61,099 nt of DNA from contig CAMUML010000023.1 in the NCBI GenBank assembly GCA_947089855.1, positions 1-61,099 of the forward strand, in the 5' to 3' direction. This document shows positions 25,582 to 35,174 of the stretch, one piece after another. Positions within the stretch are counted from its first letter, which is position 1; the number at the start of each line of letters is the position of its first letter. Both the position numbers and the translations under genes were made by a program. The DNA comes from an uncultured Eubacterium sp. GTDB taxonomy: Bacteria > Bacillota > Clostridia > Lachnospirales > Lachnospiraceae. Under the pieces are notes generated by a model. That model was given only the letters and a program-made list of their open reading frames with translations, had not been told where the DNA came from and ran no database searches.

Positions 25582-27120
25582 ATGGGGAAAATCGTATCAA
25601 AAGAGGAATTTAAAACTAGCATCCGGCCAAAATTAAAGCAGGCAGGAAAAACTATCGCTTTATGCCACGGTGTATTTGACCTGCTGCATCCAGGGCATGT
25701 GATCCATTTAGAGCAGGCAAAGGGGATGGCCGATAAGCTGGCCGTATCGATTACTGCAGCACAGTATGTACGCAAAGGGCCAGGCAGGCCCTATTTCGAT
25801 GATGAATTGCGGATGAAAGTATTGGCATCTTTGGAATGTGTCGACTATGTCCTGCTGTCGGAAGGATATACTGGGAAAGATACTATTGCATGCGTGGAAC
25901 CGGATATTTATGTCAAAGGGGAAGAATACAGCCGGGCGGGCGATGATATTACCGGGAAAATCACAGAAGAACAGGCATTTGTAGAAGCGCATGGCGGAAG
26001 CATCCGGTTTACGTCAGGGCAGGTGTTTAGCTCTACGAAATTGATCAATATGGCATTCCCAAGTTTGTCCGGGGAAGCAAAGGCTTATATGGAAAACTTC
26101 CATACACGGTATGGCCTACCGGAAATACTAGACTACGCACAGGCGGCCAGCAAGCTAAAAATTCTGGTCATAGGGGATGTGATTATTGACAAATACACCT
26201 ACTGCTGCCTGCAGGGGATGATGTCAAAAGATATGGGGTATTCGGCCAGCCTGTCCCATTCAGAAGAATACTTGGGCGGGGCGGCTGCGATAGCTAGGCA
26301 TTTGTCGTCGTTTGCAGGCCAGGTGACGCTGATGTCGATGATTGGAAGCGAAGAACCGGTCAGGCTGCGCCTGTTTGATGAATTGTCTGATAAAATGCGG
26401 CTTAGGCTGACGTATGACGTCCAAGGAGGGGTGCCGACGATTATCAAGCACCGGTACTTAACGCGCAATGAAAAACGCGAGGAATATAAAAAAATATTTG
26501 CGGTCAACAATATCCCGCAAAATGTGCATTATGAAGGCAAAGTTTATGCATCGTTTAAAGAAAAGCTAAAAAGTACATGCGCGGATTATGACGCCGTTTT
26601 CCTATGTGATTTTGGGCATGGCCTGGTGGACCGGGAAGTGATGGAGATTGTCCAAAAACAGGCAAAATTCTTAGCGCTGAATTGCCAGACAAATTCCGCA
26701 AACAAGGGCCTAAATATTATAACAAAATATACAAGGGCAGATGTCTTTACCGTCGACCAGCAGGAGTTAAAGCTTGCGTTCCCAGAGGAAGCAGGGGATG
26801 AAAAGGCAGGGCTGCGCAAACTGGCAGGGCATTTAAAAGGCTGCGGGTTTTTAACAAGGGGTTCCAAGGGCGCCTATGGTATAGGTAAAGCAGGGATACA
26901 GGACTGCCCGGCATTTACGTTAAACGTAAAAGATACCATTGGGGCTGGTGATGCATTTTTTGCGGTAGCAGGTATTTTTACCGCAGCAGGAGCCCCGCCG
27001 GAAGCAGGCATATTTGCCGGTAATGTCGCAGGTGCGCTGGGCGCGAATATCGTGGGCAATAAAGAAGCGGTAGAAAAAGTAAATGTATTGAAATATGCGG
27101 GTACATTAATGAATATTTAA
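25582..27120 (+). CDS. HldE-like nucleotidyltransferase-kinase with swapped domain order
   Basis: A 512-residue fusion. Residues ~15-150 are a cytidylyltransferase-like nucleotidyltransferase (CHGVFDLLHPGHVIHLEQAK, with the HxGH motif). Residues ~190-510 are a PfkB/ribokinase-fold sugar kinase (ILVIGDVIIDKYTYC, EYLGGAAAIARHL, and VKDTIGAGDAFFAVAG with the catalytic Asp). The classical HldE has kinase first and transferase second; here the order is reversed. It probably phosphorylates and then activates heptose. No GmhB phosphatase is visible. ATG 25582 follows GAGGG. Confidence 0.85.
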   Translation: MGKIVSKEEFKTSIRPKLKQAGKTIALCHGVFDLLHPGHVIHLEQAKGMADKLAVSITAAQYVRKGPGRPYFDDELRMKVLASLECVDYVLLSEGYTGKDTIACVEPDIYVKGEEYSRAGDDITGKITEEQAFVEAHGGSIRFTSGQVFSSTKLINMAFPSLSGEAKAYMENFHTRYGLPEILDYAQAASKLKILVIGDVIIDKYTYCCLQGMMSKDMGYSASLSHSEEYLGGAAAIARHLSSFAGQVTLMSMIGSEEPVRLRLFDELSDKMRLRLTYDVQGGVPTIIKHRYLTRNEKREEYKKIFAVNNIPQNVHYEGKVYASFKEKLKSTCADYDAVFLCDFGHGLVDREVMEIVQKQAKFLALNCQTNSANKGLNIITKYTRADVFTVDQQELKLAFPEEAGDEKAGLRKLAGHLKGCGFLTRGSKGAYGIGKAGIQDCPAFTLNVKDTIGAGDAFFAVAGIFTAAGAPPEAGIFAGNVAGALGANIVGNKEAVEKVNVLKYAGTLMNI

Positions 27121-27142
27121 CAAAGGGGCGTAGGGCAGACAA

Positions 27143-28204
27143 ATGGCAGAAAATATTAGGATGGATTCCCACAAATTGATCTACCACCCGCAGGTGGTGG
27201 CCAGATGGGCGGCTGGGGAGGATATTTATCCCATTGAGTTGGAAGTTGGCCTGACAAATGCATGCAACCACCGCTGCACGTTTTGTGCGGTCGACTATAC
27301 AGGCTACCAGGCCAACTACATAGACAGCCGGATGCTTCTTAGCAACCTGCAGGAACTGGCACCAAAAGGCGTAAAAAGTATTATTTATGCAGGGGAGGGA
27401 GAGCCGCTGCTGCACAAAGATGCCCCAGATATGATAAACCGGACAAAAAGCTACGGTATCGACGCAGCCATGTCGACCAATGGGGTACTGCTAAAGCCGG
27501 AGGTTTCCAGAGAATGCCTAAAATCCTTGACTTGGGTGCGGTTTAGTATGTCAGGCATTCAAGAAAAAACTTACCACAGCATCCAACGTGGCAGGGAAGG
27601 GGATTTATCCAGGGTGCTTTCTAATATCCAGGAAGCAGTAAAGGTAAAAAAAGACCAGGGCCTGCAGACAACGTTAGGGGTACAGCTTTTGCTCTTGCCG
27701 GAAAACAAAGATGAAATTGTGCAGATGGGGAAAGAACTAAGGAGCATTGGTGTCGATTATTTTACGGTCAAGCCTTTTTCCAAACATCCGCAAAGCGGAA
27801 ACTTGGTGCAGGTAGACTACAAAGAAATGCTGGAACTGGAAAGTGAAGTAGCAGGGCTTAAAACCGACAGCTTCCAAGTTTATTTCCGGGCGCATTCCAT
27901 GAAAAAGCTGGAGTGCAAAAGAAGTTACCAGCATTGCTGGGCACTGCCGTTTATGGTTTATTTGGATGCCAAAGGCAACCTGTGGCCATGCATTGTATTT
28001 ATGGGGAAAGAAGAACTAAAGTACGGGAATATATATGAACAGACATTTGTAAAAATATGGGAAGGCAACCATAGGAAAAGCATAAATGATTATTTTATGC
28101 ATATGGACCTGGAACAAAACTGCAGGGAATTATGCCGCCTAGATGAGATGAACCGGTATTTAAACGAGCTGGTATATCCAGGCGCGCATGTCAATTTTAT
28201 ATAG
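27143..28204 (+). CDS. Radical SAM/SPASM enzyme 1
   Basis: A 353-residue radical SAM protein. The cluster motif is NACNHRCTFC near residue 38. A C-terminal SPASM-type cysteine set is visible (KRSYQHCWALPF, LWPCIVFMG, QNCRELCRLDEM). It is a tandem paralogue of the next gene; both share WHLDRV/YHPQVV-like N-termini and AGEGEPLLH/IGEGEPTLN. In a sugar-nucleotide array a role in radical dehydration, epimerisation or oxidation of a sugar is plausible, but no family with known function was recognised. Confidence 0.78.
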   Translation: MAENIRMDSHKLIYHPQVVARWAAGEDIYPIELEVGLTNACNHRCTFCAVDYTGYQANYIDSRMLLSNLQELAPKGVKSIIYAGEGEPLLHKDAPDMINRTKSYGIDAAMSTNGVLLKPEVSRECLKSLTWVRFSMSGIQEKTYHSIQRGREGDLSRVLSNIQEAVKVKKDQGLQTTLGVQLLLLPENKDEIVQMGKELRSIGVDYFTVKPFSKHPQSGNLVQVDYKEMLELESEVAGLKTDSFQVYFRAHSMKKLECKRSYQHCWALPFMVYLDAKGNLWPCIVFMGKEELKYGNIYEQTFVKIWEGNHRKSINDYFMHMDLEQNCRELCRLDEMNRYLNELVYPGAHVNFI

Positions 28205-28287
28205 CAGTATTGTCTTAGGCAAAAGGATATGCGCAGCCATTTTGCGCCAACAGCAAGTTTATCGGATAGCAGGTAAGGAGGACAAAA

Positions 28288-29367
28288 ATGGATAAGTATA
28301 AAATGGGGGGACATAAATTATTATGGCATCTAGACCGGGTGCTGGCTTGGCAGAAAGGGGAACGTATTGCGCCACTGTCGATTGACGTCGGCTTAAGCAA
28401 AGGCTGCAATATCCGCTGCGAGTACTGTTTTGGGCAGATGCAGGGCAATGGGTATAAAGATAAGGCAAACATTATCTTTCCGCGCGAGGCGCTGTTAAAT
28501 TATGTGCGCGATGCCGGAAAACTGGGGGTACGTTCCATGGCCCTAATAGGCGAAGGGGAACCGACCCTAAACCCGGCAGTGTACGATGCAATAATCGAAG
28601 GCAAAAAGGCCGGCGTGGATATGGCTTTAGGGACAAACGGCATTCTATTTGATAAGGGCAGCAAAGGGGAGGAGGCATTAAAAAACCTGACCTGGATCCG
28701 TTTTAATTTAAGCGCCGCATCTAAAGAAGCGTATCAAAGGGTACATAACAGCGAAATGTTTGATACGGTAATGGATAAGATTTCATTTTGCGTAGCGACA
28801 AAGAATAAGTACCACCTGCCAGTAACGATTGGCCTGCAGATGGTGCTTACGCCAACCAATGTAGACCAAGTTGTGCCGTTGGCAAAATTAGGGGCAGGCC
28901 TGGGGGTAGACTATTTTGTTGTAAAACAATGTTCCGATGTAAAAGACAATACATTAGGGGTTTATTCTAAACTGGGCGAATACCAGAATTTCAGCGATTT
29001 ATTAAAAGCGGCCGAAGCAGAAAGCAATGAACGCTATAATGTAATTATCAAATGGCAGCATATTACCAATGAAGGAAAAAGAAATTACAAACGGTGCTTA
29101 GGTGCCCCATTTTTCTTGTATTCCAGCGGCGATGGCAGGCTTTATCCATGTGGCATGTTTTTTGACAAATATGAAGAAGAATACCGCCTGGGCGACCTGA
29201 CCAAACAGTCGTTTCCGGAGATCTTGCATAGTGAACGCTATTGGGAAGTGATGAAAAAAGTAGCAGAAATTGATACCGATACCTGTTATACCAACTGCCG
29301 CACGCATATGATCAATGATTTTGCATGGCAGATCAAAAATCCGCCGGAGCATATTAATTTTGTTTGA
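28288..29367 (+). CDS. Radical SAM/SPASM enzyme 2
   Basis: A 359-residue radical SAM protein with cluster motif KGCNIRCEYC near residue 37 and a C-terminal cysteine set (KRCLGAPFFLY, LYPCGMFF, DTCYTNCRTHM) of the SPASM type. It is paralogous to the preceding gene and starts with an AAGGAGG site eight bases before ATG. The pair probably acts on the same pathway or on successive intermediates. Confidence 0.78.
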   Translation: MDKYKMGGHKLLWHLDRVLAWQKGERIAPLSIDVGLSKGCNIRCEYCFGQMQGNGYKDKANIIFPREALLNYVRDAGKLGVRSMALIGEGEPTLNPAVYDAIIEGKKAGVDMALGTNGILFDKGSKGEEALKNLTWIRFNLSAASKEAYQRVHNSEMFDTVMDKISFCVATKNKYHLPVTIGLQMVLTPTNVDQVVPLAKLGAGLGVDYFVVKQCSDVKDNTLGVYSKLGEYQNFSDLLKAAEAESNERYNVIIKWQHITNEGKRNYKRCLGAPFFLYSSGDGRLYPCGMFFDKYEEEYRLGDLTKQSFPEILHSERYWEVMKKVAEIDTDTCYTNCRTHMINDFAWQIKNPPEHINFV

Positions 29368-29451
29368 TTTCCAAATGTCAGGGGTGCTGCCTATTATTTG
29401 AGGCAGGTATACGGCCAAATTATACTGCATGAAAGATTGGTAAGGTGGAAA

Positions 29452-30360
29452 ATGAAAGTTTTAATTACAGGCATTAATGGGCTAGTGGGAAAGGATATTG
29501 GGCACGTTTTTCTAGAACGCGGGGGCTTTGACGTCTATGGGGCAGGGCGTGCGGAATGCATGGACCCAAAGGTCAAATACGAAAAACTGGATCTGGCTGA
29601 CCTTGCAAAATTGGATGCTTTCCTAGCAAAAGTAAAGCCGGAACTAATTATCCATTGCGCAGCTTATACAAAATTGGACGACTGCGAAAAAAACCAGGCC
29701 TATGCAGACCGCATGAATGTGGGCGTTACCCGGTTTTTGGCACACCATACCGGCCAATTTGTTTATATTTCCAGCGATGCCGTTTTTAGCGGCAACAAAG
29801 GCAATTACAAAGAAGAAGATCCGTCAGATGCCGTCAATTATTATGGCTATACCAAATACCAGGGTGAAATAGCCGCGATGCAAAATAAGCAAGCGCTGGT
29901 GGTCCGTTCCAGTATTTACGGATATAATACAAATGAAAACCAATCCATTGCCGAATGGGGAGCAAGGAATTTAACCAAAGGGATGCAGATCAACGGTTTT
30001 ACCGATGTGAAATTTAACCCCCTGTATTCCTTGCAGCTGGCAGGGCTGCTATATGAAATGGTAAAAAAAGGCTGCAAAGGCACCTTCCATTTGGGGTCGG
30101 ATACAACGGTTTCCAAATATCGGTTTTTCCAGTTGTTGGCACAGGCATTGGGCAAAGACCCTGCGCTTGTCCATCCAGTATCCGTGGCATCCATCGATTT
30201 CTTGGCAAAACGGACTACCGACACCAGCTTGGATATTGGAAAAATATCCAGCGTTAGCGGGATAGCAGTAGGGCAATACAATGGCCTGCAGGATGGGATC
30301 CGGACCTTAGTAGCGGATATGAAAAGCCATAAGAGGCTTGGAGAGGAAACATGGAAGTAG
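29452..30360 (+). CDS. RmlD-like NAD(P)-dependent sugar reductase
   Basis: A 302-residue SDR like dTDP-4-dehydrorhamnose reductase: VLITGINGLVGKDIG cofactor loop, IIHCAAYTKLDDCEKN, SSDAVFSGNKGNY and YYGYTKYQGE (YxxxK). It reduces a 4-keto sugar nucleotide. RmlA, RmlB and RmlC are absent, so its substrate may come from another pathway. ATG 29452 follows AAGGTGG. It overlaps the transketolase gene by ten bases. Confidence 0.83.
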   Translation: MKVLITGINGLVGKDIGHVFLERGGFDVYGAGRAECMDPKVKYEKLDLADLAKLDAFLAKVKPELIIHCAAYTKLDDCEKNQAYADRMNVGVTRFLAHHTGQFVYISSDAVFSGNKGNYKEEDPSDAVNYYGYTKYQGEIAAMQNKQALVVRSSIYGYNTNENQSIAEWGARNLTKGMQINGFTDVKFNPLYSLQLAGLLYEMVKKGCKGTFHLGSDTTVSKYRFFQLLAQALGKDPALVHPVSVASIDFLAKRTTDTSLDIGKISSVSGIAVGQYNGLQDGIRTLVADMKSHKRLGEETWK

Positions 30361-31169
30361 AAAAAAGGGCGCAGGAAATCAGAAAAAAGATTTATAAAAT
30401 AGCGCATTATGCAGGCGGCGGGCATTTAGGCGCGGCATTTTCCGTAGCAGATATTCTGGCTGTTTTATATTTTGGCCAAGTACTGCAATACGATGCCAAA
30501 AACCCATACTGGGAAGACAGGGACAAACTGATCTTAAGCAAGGGCCATGCGTGCTATGCATTATATGCAGCCCTGGCAGAAGCAGGGTATTTTCCACAGG
30601 AACGGCTATGGGGAGCTGGAAAACCAGGTTCCAGCTTTGGCGGCCATCCCAAAATGAACGAAGTGCCAGGGGTAGAAGCCTCAACAGGTGCCCTTGGGCA
30701 TGGGCTGTCTTTTGGGATCGGCATTGCCTATGCAGGCAAAGCAGACAAAAAAAACAGCCATGTATATGTCATCTTAGGGGACGGCGAATGCCAGGAAGGT
30801 TCCATTTGGGAAGGGGCATTGTCCGCCCCGGCCCTGGGCCTAGATAACCTGACCGTTATCATTGACCACAACAAGCTCCAGGCAATGGATTCATTAGAAG
30901 CCATCGTAGGGATGAAGCCGTTTGCAGACAAATGGAAAGCTTTTAACTGGAATGTAGTAGAAATTAACGGCCACGACTATCATCAGATCCGCCAGGCATT
31001 GTTAACTAGGAAAAAAGGCAAGCCGACACTAGTCCTTGCCCATACAGTCAAAGGAAAAGGCGTTTCCTTTATGGAAAACAAGCCAATCTGGCATTACCGT
31101 ATGCCAAACGGACAGGAACTGCCGGTTCTGATGGAAGAACTAGGTTTCACGCAAGAGGATTTGAAATAG
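30351..31169 (+). CDS. Transketolase, N-terminal (thiamine diphosphate) subunit
   Basis: A 272-residue split transketolase half. GHLGAAFSVADILAVLYF and LSKGHACYALYAAL are family motifs; GDGECQEGSIWEGAL with IIDHN thirty residues on is the ThDP-Mg site. It pairs with the next gene to form the full enzyme. In this location it could supply sedoheptulose 7-phosphate for GmhA, or carry out a dedicated two-carbon transfer onto a sugar. Confidence 0.92.
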   Translation: MEVEKRAQEIRKKIYKIAHYAGGGHLGAAFSVADILAVLYFGQVLQYDAKNPYWEDRDKLILSKGHACYALYAALAEAGYFPQERLWGAGKPGSSFGGHPKMNEVPGVEASTGALGHGLSFGIGIAYAGKADKKNSHVYVILGDGECQEGSIWEGALSAPALGLDNLTVIIDHNKLQAMDSLEAIVGMKPFADKWKAFNWNVVEINGHDYHQIRQALLTRKKGKPTLVLAHTVKGKGVSFMENKPIWHYRMPNGQELPVLMEELGFTQEDLK

Positions 31170-31188
31170 GGAAAGGTGCCAGGCCAAT

Positions 31189-32100
31189 ATGAGGACAGCT
31201 TATTTAGATACGTTGTATCAAATTGCGAAGGAAGATAAGAGGGTATATGCTTTAATCTCGGATAATGGGGCAATTGTATATGATAAATACCGCAAAGGCC
31301 TGCCAAGCCAATATTTGAATCTCGGTATATCCGAAGCAAATATGCTTGGCATGGCAGCAGGCATGGCAAGCTGCGGTAAAATACCGTTTGCCTATACCAT
31401 AGGGGCATTCCTATCTTACCGTGCATATGAATTTATACGCAACGACATTTGCCTGCAAAATCAAAATGTCAAAATCGTAGGGACCGGTGCAGGAGAGGTA
31501 TACAGTGCCTTAGGGCCAACCCACCATACAACGGAAGACCTGGGCGGGCTGCGGGCATTGCCAAACCTAACGGTCCTATGCCCGGCAAGCCCGCTGGAAG
31601 TAAAAAGGGCGGTGGCTGCGGCTTATCAGCAGGAAGGTCCGGTTTATCTAAGGCTTGGAACCAACAAGGAGCCGGAACTATACCAACAGGATTATTTATT
31701 TGAGGTTGGAAAGGCAGTTACGCTAAAAGAAGGCAAGGATATAGCCCTGATAGGTACTGGCAGTATTCTAAAAGATGTTTTGGAGGTTGCAGGCTTATTG
31801 GAAAAAGAGGGGATCCAGGCAAAGGTGGTCAATATCCATACGCTAAAGCCTATTGATAAGGAGGCCATTTTGCAGGCTGTGGAAGAAACCGGCCGAGTGG
31901 TTACGGTAGAAGACCATAGCATTATTGGCGGTCTTGGAAGCGCTGCCGCAGAGGTTATTGCGGAATCTGGGCAGGCGGTTTCTTTCAGGCGGTTTGGGCT
32001 TAAGGGCTTTTCTAAGGGGTATGGGACTTATGCACAGGTAAAAGAGCAAAATGGGATTGGGGTTGGGCAGATGTTCCGTGAAATTATGGAATGGATGTAA
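31189..32100 (+). CDS. Transketolase, C-terminal subunit
   Basis: A 303-residue split transketolase half with a pyrimidine-binding domain (NLGISEANMLGMAAGMA, where the Glu activates ThDP; IPFAYTIGAFLSYRAYE) and a C-terminal domain (VVNIHTLKPIDKEAI, VEDHSIIGGLG). The gap of 19 bases from its partner and parallel length show a two-subunit enzyme. The following 109 bases hold a direct repeat of ACATTGTTCAA (32115 and 32145) with no known role. Confidence 0.92.
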   Translation: MRTAYLDTLYQIAKEDKRVYALISDNGAIVYDKYRKGLPSQYLNLGISEANMLGMAAGMASCGKIPFAYTIGAFLSYRAYEFIRNDICLQNQNVKIVGTGAGEVYSALGPTHHTTEDLGGLRALPNLTVLCPASPLEVKRAVAAAYQQEGPVYLRLGTNKEPELYQQDYLFEVGKAVTLKEGKDIALIGTGSILKDVLEVAGLLEKEGIQAKVVNIHTLKPIDKEAILQAVEETGRVVTVEDHSIIGGLGSAAAEVIAESGQAVSFRRFGLKGFSKGYGTYAQVKEQNGIGVGQMFREIMEWM

Positions 32101-32209
32101 TGCCGCAAGCAAGTACATTGTTCAACAGCCGTATACTATATAACACATTGTTCAAAAGGCAGGAGACACCACATAAATAACCCATATCATCCCCAGGGAG
32201 GCAAAACCA

Positions 32210-33070
32210 ATGAAACAGAAAACGCCAAAAAAAATCGAACTATCCGGCCAGGATTTACGCAAACTCCAGCTAAACTTATTGGAAATGTTGATCGAAATCG
32301 ACCGCATTTGCCGCAAATACCACATCAAATATTCGCTGGATGGCGGCACTTTGTTAGGCGCCGTGCGCCACGGCGGCTTTATCCCTTGGGATGACGATAT
32401 TGACGTCATTATGCGTAGGGAAGAGTACCGGAAATTTTACAAAGCCTGCCGCAAGGACTTGGATACCAGCCGCTTTTTCCTGCAGGAGTACCGGACAGAC
32501 CCTTATTACCGCTGGGGTTACGAAAAGCTGCGGCGGAAAAACACAGAGTTTATCCGTCTGGGGCAGGAGCATTTAAAAATACGGACGGGGGTGTTTGTAG
32601 ACATCTTTGTGGCCGACAATGTACCGGACAGCCCAGCCATACGCCGGCTGCACCTGTTTGCCTGCTATATGATTAGAAAGCTGCTGTATGCAGAGCTTGG
32701 GATGTGGAACGCGGATACAAAGGCGATGCGGACGTGGTACTGGCTGCTTTACCGTCTGGTGCCACGCGATGCCATTTTCTGCTGGAGGAACCGGATAGCC
32801 AGGCGGTGCAACCAGAAAAAGACCCGCCTGGTGCGGCATATGACGTACCCTTATAAACGGTCGCGTTACGGTATGCCAGGGGAGTGCTTTGAAGAAATGG
32901 CAGATATTTCGTTTGAGGGCTATACATTCCAGGCATTTAAGGAATATGATAAGTACCTGTCCGCATTGTACGGGGATTACAAAAAATTGCCTCCAAAGGA
33001 ACAGCAGGTGGCACACTTGGAAGTGTCGAGCATCAAACTTTTGGAACCAGAGGAGTTAAATCTTCCTTAA
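32210..33070 (+). CDS. LicD-family phosphotransferase
   Basis: A 286-residue protein of the LicD/FKRP nucleotidyltransferase-fold family. The signature SLDGGTLLGAVRHGGFIPWD with DDDIDV lies near residues 44-68, and the acidic residues bind metal. LicD enzymes transfer phosphocholine or a similar phospho-group onto surface glycans. It closes island I immediately before a strong terminator. The donor substrate is unknown; no licABC genes are in the window. Confidence 0.85.
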   Translation: MKQKTPKKIELSGQDLRKLQLNLLEMLIEIDRICRKYHIKYSLDGGTLLGAVRHGGFIPWDDDIDVIMRREEYRKFYKACRKDLDTSRFFLQEYRTDPYYRWGYEKLRRKNTEFIRLGQEHLKIRTGVFVDIFVADNVPDSPAIRRLHLFACYMIRKLLYAELGMWNADTKAMRTWYWLLYRLVPRDAIFCWRNRIARRCNQKKTRLVRHMTYPYKRSRYGMPGECFEEMADISFEGYTFQAFKEYDKYLSALYGDYKKLPPKEQQVAHLEVSSIKLLEPEELNLP

Positions 33071-33073
33071 ATA

Positions 33074-33115
33074 TAAAAAAACGCCAGGGCAAGGACTGCC
33101 CGTGGCGTTTTTTTG
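33074..33115 (+). terminator. Intrinsic terminator at end of island I
   Basis: A-tract, stem ACGCCA-GGGCA pairing with TGCCC-GTGGCGT around loop AGGAC, then seven Ts. The flanking A and T tracts also pair. It lies five bases after the LicD stop. The rest of the gap (33116-33391) is AT-rich, includes a TATAAT at about 33166 with a poor -35, and shows no other feature; it must contain the pdxS promoter. Confidence 0.9.
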
Positions 33116-33391
33116 TTTGGCAGGCATGCCTGTTTTCTGTGTGGCTTTTTTGAAATTGGATCTATATAATTTTTGAAAATTGGAACTTTAAAAAGAACCA
33201 ATCGGATGATATATTGTAGCCCATCATCACACCTATATGGATGTAAACGGTATAGAACATCAAAGTACTGGAAGCAGATTATCTGGTAAATGCTGCAAAA
33301 CATCATTATTCAGATAAATCGCCTGTTTTTACCGGAAAGCAATGAATATGGGGAGTACTGTAATGAAAATTTATGAAAGAAGGATTTTAAA

Positions 33392-34267
33392 ATGGAAAAC
33401 AACAGATTTGAACTCAACAAGAATTTAGCCCAAATGTTAAAAGGCGGTGTCATTATGGATGTCACGACGCCGGAACAGGCAAAAATTGCAGAAGCAGCGG
33501 GTGCCTGTGCGGTTATGGCACTTGAACGTATTCCGGCAGATATACGTTCAGCCGGAGGTGTTTCACGTATGAGCGACCCCAAAATGATAAAGGGCATACA
33601 GAATGCCGTTTCTATCCCAGTTATGGCAAAATGCAGGATTGGCCATTTCGCGGAAGCGCAGATTTTGCAGGCGATTGAAATTGACTATATTGACGAGAGC
33701 GAGGTACTTTCCCCTGCCGATGATAAGTATCACATTGATAAAACAAAGTTTGATGTTCCGTTTGTCTGTGGAGCGAAAGACCTCGGTGAAGCCCTGCGGA
33801 GGATTAACGAGGGTGCTGCTATGATCCGGACAAAAGGGGAACCCGGCACAGGTGATGTTGTGCAGGCAGTCCGCCATATGCGTATGATGCAGTCGGAAAT
33901 ACGGCGGATTGGTTCTATGGCGGATGACGAACTGTTTGATGTGGCAAAACAGCTTCAGGTTCCCTATGGCTTGGTATTATATGTCCATGAAAACAAAAAA
34001 CTTCCTGTTGTCAATTTTGCTGCAGGTGGTGTTGCTACCCCTGCTGATGCGGCGCTTATGATGCAGCTTGGCGCAGAAGGCGTATTCGTCGGTTCTGGTA
34101 TTTTCAAGTCAGGAAATCCCGAAAAGCGGGCAGCGGCGATTGTGAAAGCGGTCACCAACTTTAATGACGCCAAAATGCTTGCCGGGCTTTCAGAGGATTT
34201 AGGTGAAGCAATGGTTGGCATCAACGAGCAGGAGATAGAGCTTTTAATGGCGGAAAGAGGAAAATAA
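33392..34267 (+). CDS. pdxS: Pyridoxal 5'-phosphate synthase, PdxS subunit
   Basis: A 291-residue (beta/alpha)8 synthase that makes pyridoxal 5'-phosphate from ribose 5-phosphate, glyceraldehyde 3-phosphate and ammonia supplied by Pdx[28 protein letters not shown] and [20 protein letters not shown] are near-invariant PdxS motifs. Lys-containing strands MAKCRIGH and [16 protein letters not shown] fit the Schiff-base lysines. PdxT follows after three bases. PLP serves the several aminotransferases of the islands, though housekeeping use is sufficient explanation. Confidence 0.97.
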   Translation: MENNRFELNKNLAQMLKGGVIMDVTTPEQAKIAEAAGACAVMALERIPADIRSAGGVSRMSDPKMIKGIQNAVSIPVMAKCRIGHFAEAQILQAIEIDYIDESEVLSPADDKYHIDKTKFDVPFVCGAKDLGEALRRINEGAAMIRTKGEPGTGDVVQAVRHMRMMQSEIRRIGSMADDELFDVAKQLQVPYGLVLYVHENKKLPVVNFAAGGVATPADAALMMQLGAEGVFVGSGIFKSGNPEKRAAAIVKAVTNFNDAKMLAGLSEDLGEAMVGINEQEIELLMAERGK

Positions 34268-34270
34268 ATC

Positions 34271-34855
34271 ATGCGGATCGCTATACTTGCCCTGCAAGGG
34301 GCTTTTATGGAACATGAGCAGATGTTGGAGCGGCTAGGCGTATCTTCCTTTGAAATCCGGCAGAGAAAAGATATTGAGCAGGCTTTTGACGGACTGGTTA
34401 TTCCTGGCGGTGAAAGTACTGTGCAGGGAAAACTTTTGCGGGAACTGGATCTCTTTGAATCGCTGAAAATGAAAATCGCAGATGGTTTGCCTGTATTTGG
34501 AACCTGCGCAGGGCTGCTTCTTTTAGCGAAAAAGGTTAAAAACGACGACAGGATTCATTTTGCCGCTATGGATATTACCGCCATAAGAAATGCTTATGGC
34601 AGACAGCTTGGCAGCTTTTATACCGAATCGGAATTTAAAGGGATTGGAAAAATACCTATGACTTTTATCCGGGCTCCATATATTGAGGCTGTATACGGAA
34701 ATGCTAAGATTCTGGCAACGGTTAACGGCAAAATTGTTGCTGCAAGAGAGGACAATATGCTGGTTACTGCTTTTCATCCGGAATTGAACAAGGATTTGTC
34801 TGTGCACCGTTACTTTATTGAGATGATAGAAGAATGCCGGGCAATTCATTTGTGA
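34271..34855 (+). CDS. pdxT: Pyridoxal 5'-phosphate synthase, PdxT glutaminase subunit
   Basis: A 194-residue class I glutaminase. [21 protein letters not shown] and the nucleophile elbow [10 protein letters not shown] (Cys near residue 79) are typical; the C-terminal HPELNKD gives the His and Glu of the triad. It delivers ammonia to PdxS. A GC-rich hairpin (34870-34888) follows the stop. Confidence 0.96.
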   Translation: MRIAILALQGAFMEHEQMLERLGVSSFEIRQRKDIEQAFDGLVIPGGESTVQGKLLRELDLFESLKMKIADGLPVFGTCAGLLLLAKKVKNDDRIHFAAMDITAIRNAYGRQLGSFYTESEFKGIGKIPMTFIRAPYIEAVYGNAKILATVNGKIVAAREDNMLVTAFHPELNKDLSVHRYFIEMIEECRAIHL

Positions 34856-34869
34856 TTTTTCAGAAATCA

Positions 34870-34888
34870 ACCCGGCGTTCTGCCGGGT
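34870..34888 (+). terminator. Hairpin after pdxT
   Basis: ACCCGGC and GCCGGGT pair around the loop GTTCT 14 bases after the pdxT stop. Only an AT-rich stretch follows, with no true T-run, so termination may be weak or the hairpin may protect the 3' end. Confidence 0.5.
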
Positions 34889-34909
34889 ATAGAAATATAT
34901 TACATCGTC

Positions 34910-35011
34910 TATACTGCAGACCGCCAGAATTTACAGTAATACAACCAGGAAAGTACTTGGCTGGCGGTCTGCAGTCGGGGCATACTGTAAATTTAACTGG
35001 TGTGCAGTATA
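34910..35011 (-). repeat. 102-bp palindromic repeat, copy 3
   Basis: Perfect terminal inverted repeats (TATACTGCA at 34910, TGCAGTATA ending at 35011) bound an element that is inverted relative to copies 1 and 2. The internal hairpin arms are CTGCAGACCGCCAG and CTGGCGGTCTGCAG, here fully complementary except for none or one base. It sits between pdxT and the BlaI operators. Confidence 0.85.
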
Positions 35012-35072
35012 AATTGATTTCACACGTAAATTTATTGTAATAAAAAATATCCCCGTTTAGCCAAAATTAGGG

Positions 35073-35126
35073 TTGACATTTTCAGTCTAACGCGTTAAAC
35101 TAAAATCAAGTTTAATGCATTAGACT
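35073..35126 (+). promoter_or_regulatory. BlaI-family promoter with two operators
   Basis: TTGACA (35073-35078) and TAAACT (35096-35101) are 17 bases apart. Two 18-base near-palindromes, at 35084-35101 (core TAACGCGTTA) and 35109-35126 (core TAATGCATTA), share outer halves AGTCTAA/AGTTTAA. The first covers the -10 and the second follows the probable start site. This is the usual layout for autorepression by BlaI/MecI-type dimers binding the gene that follows. Confidence 0.8.
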
Positions 35127-35174
35127 TTCTGTTTCAAAAAATCCATTGGTGCAAAGCCAGAAAGGAGGCTGCCC

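Noticed and set aside
33140-33180. Well-defined pdxS promoter or PLP riboswitch
   Set aside because: A TATAAT is present but no good -35 and no conserved aptamer fold could be made out; nothing firm can be claimed.
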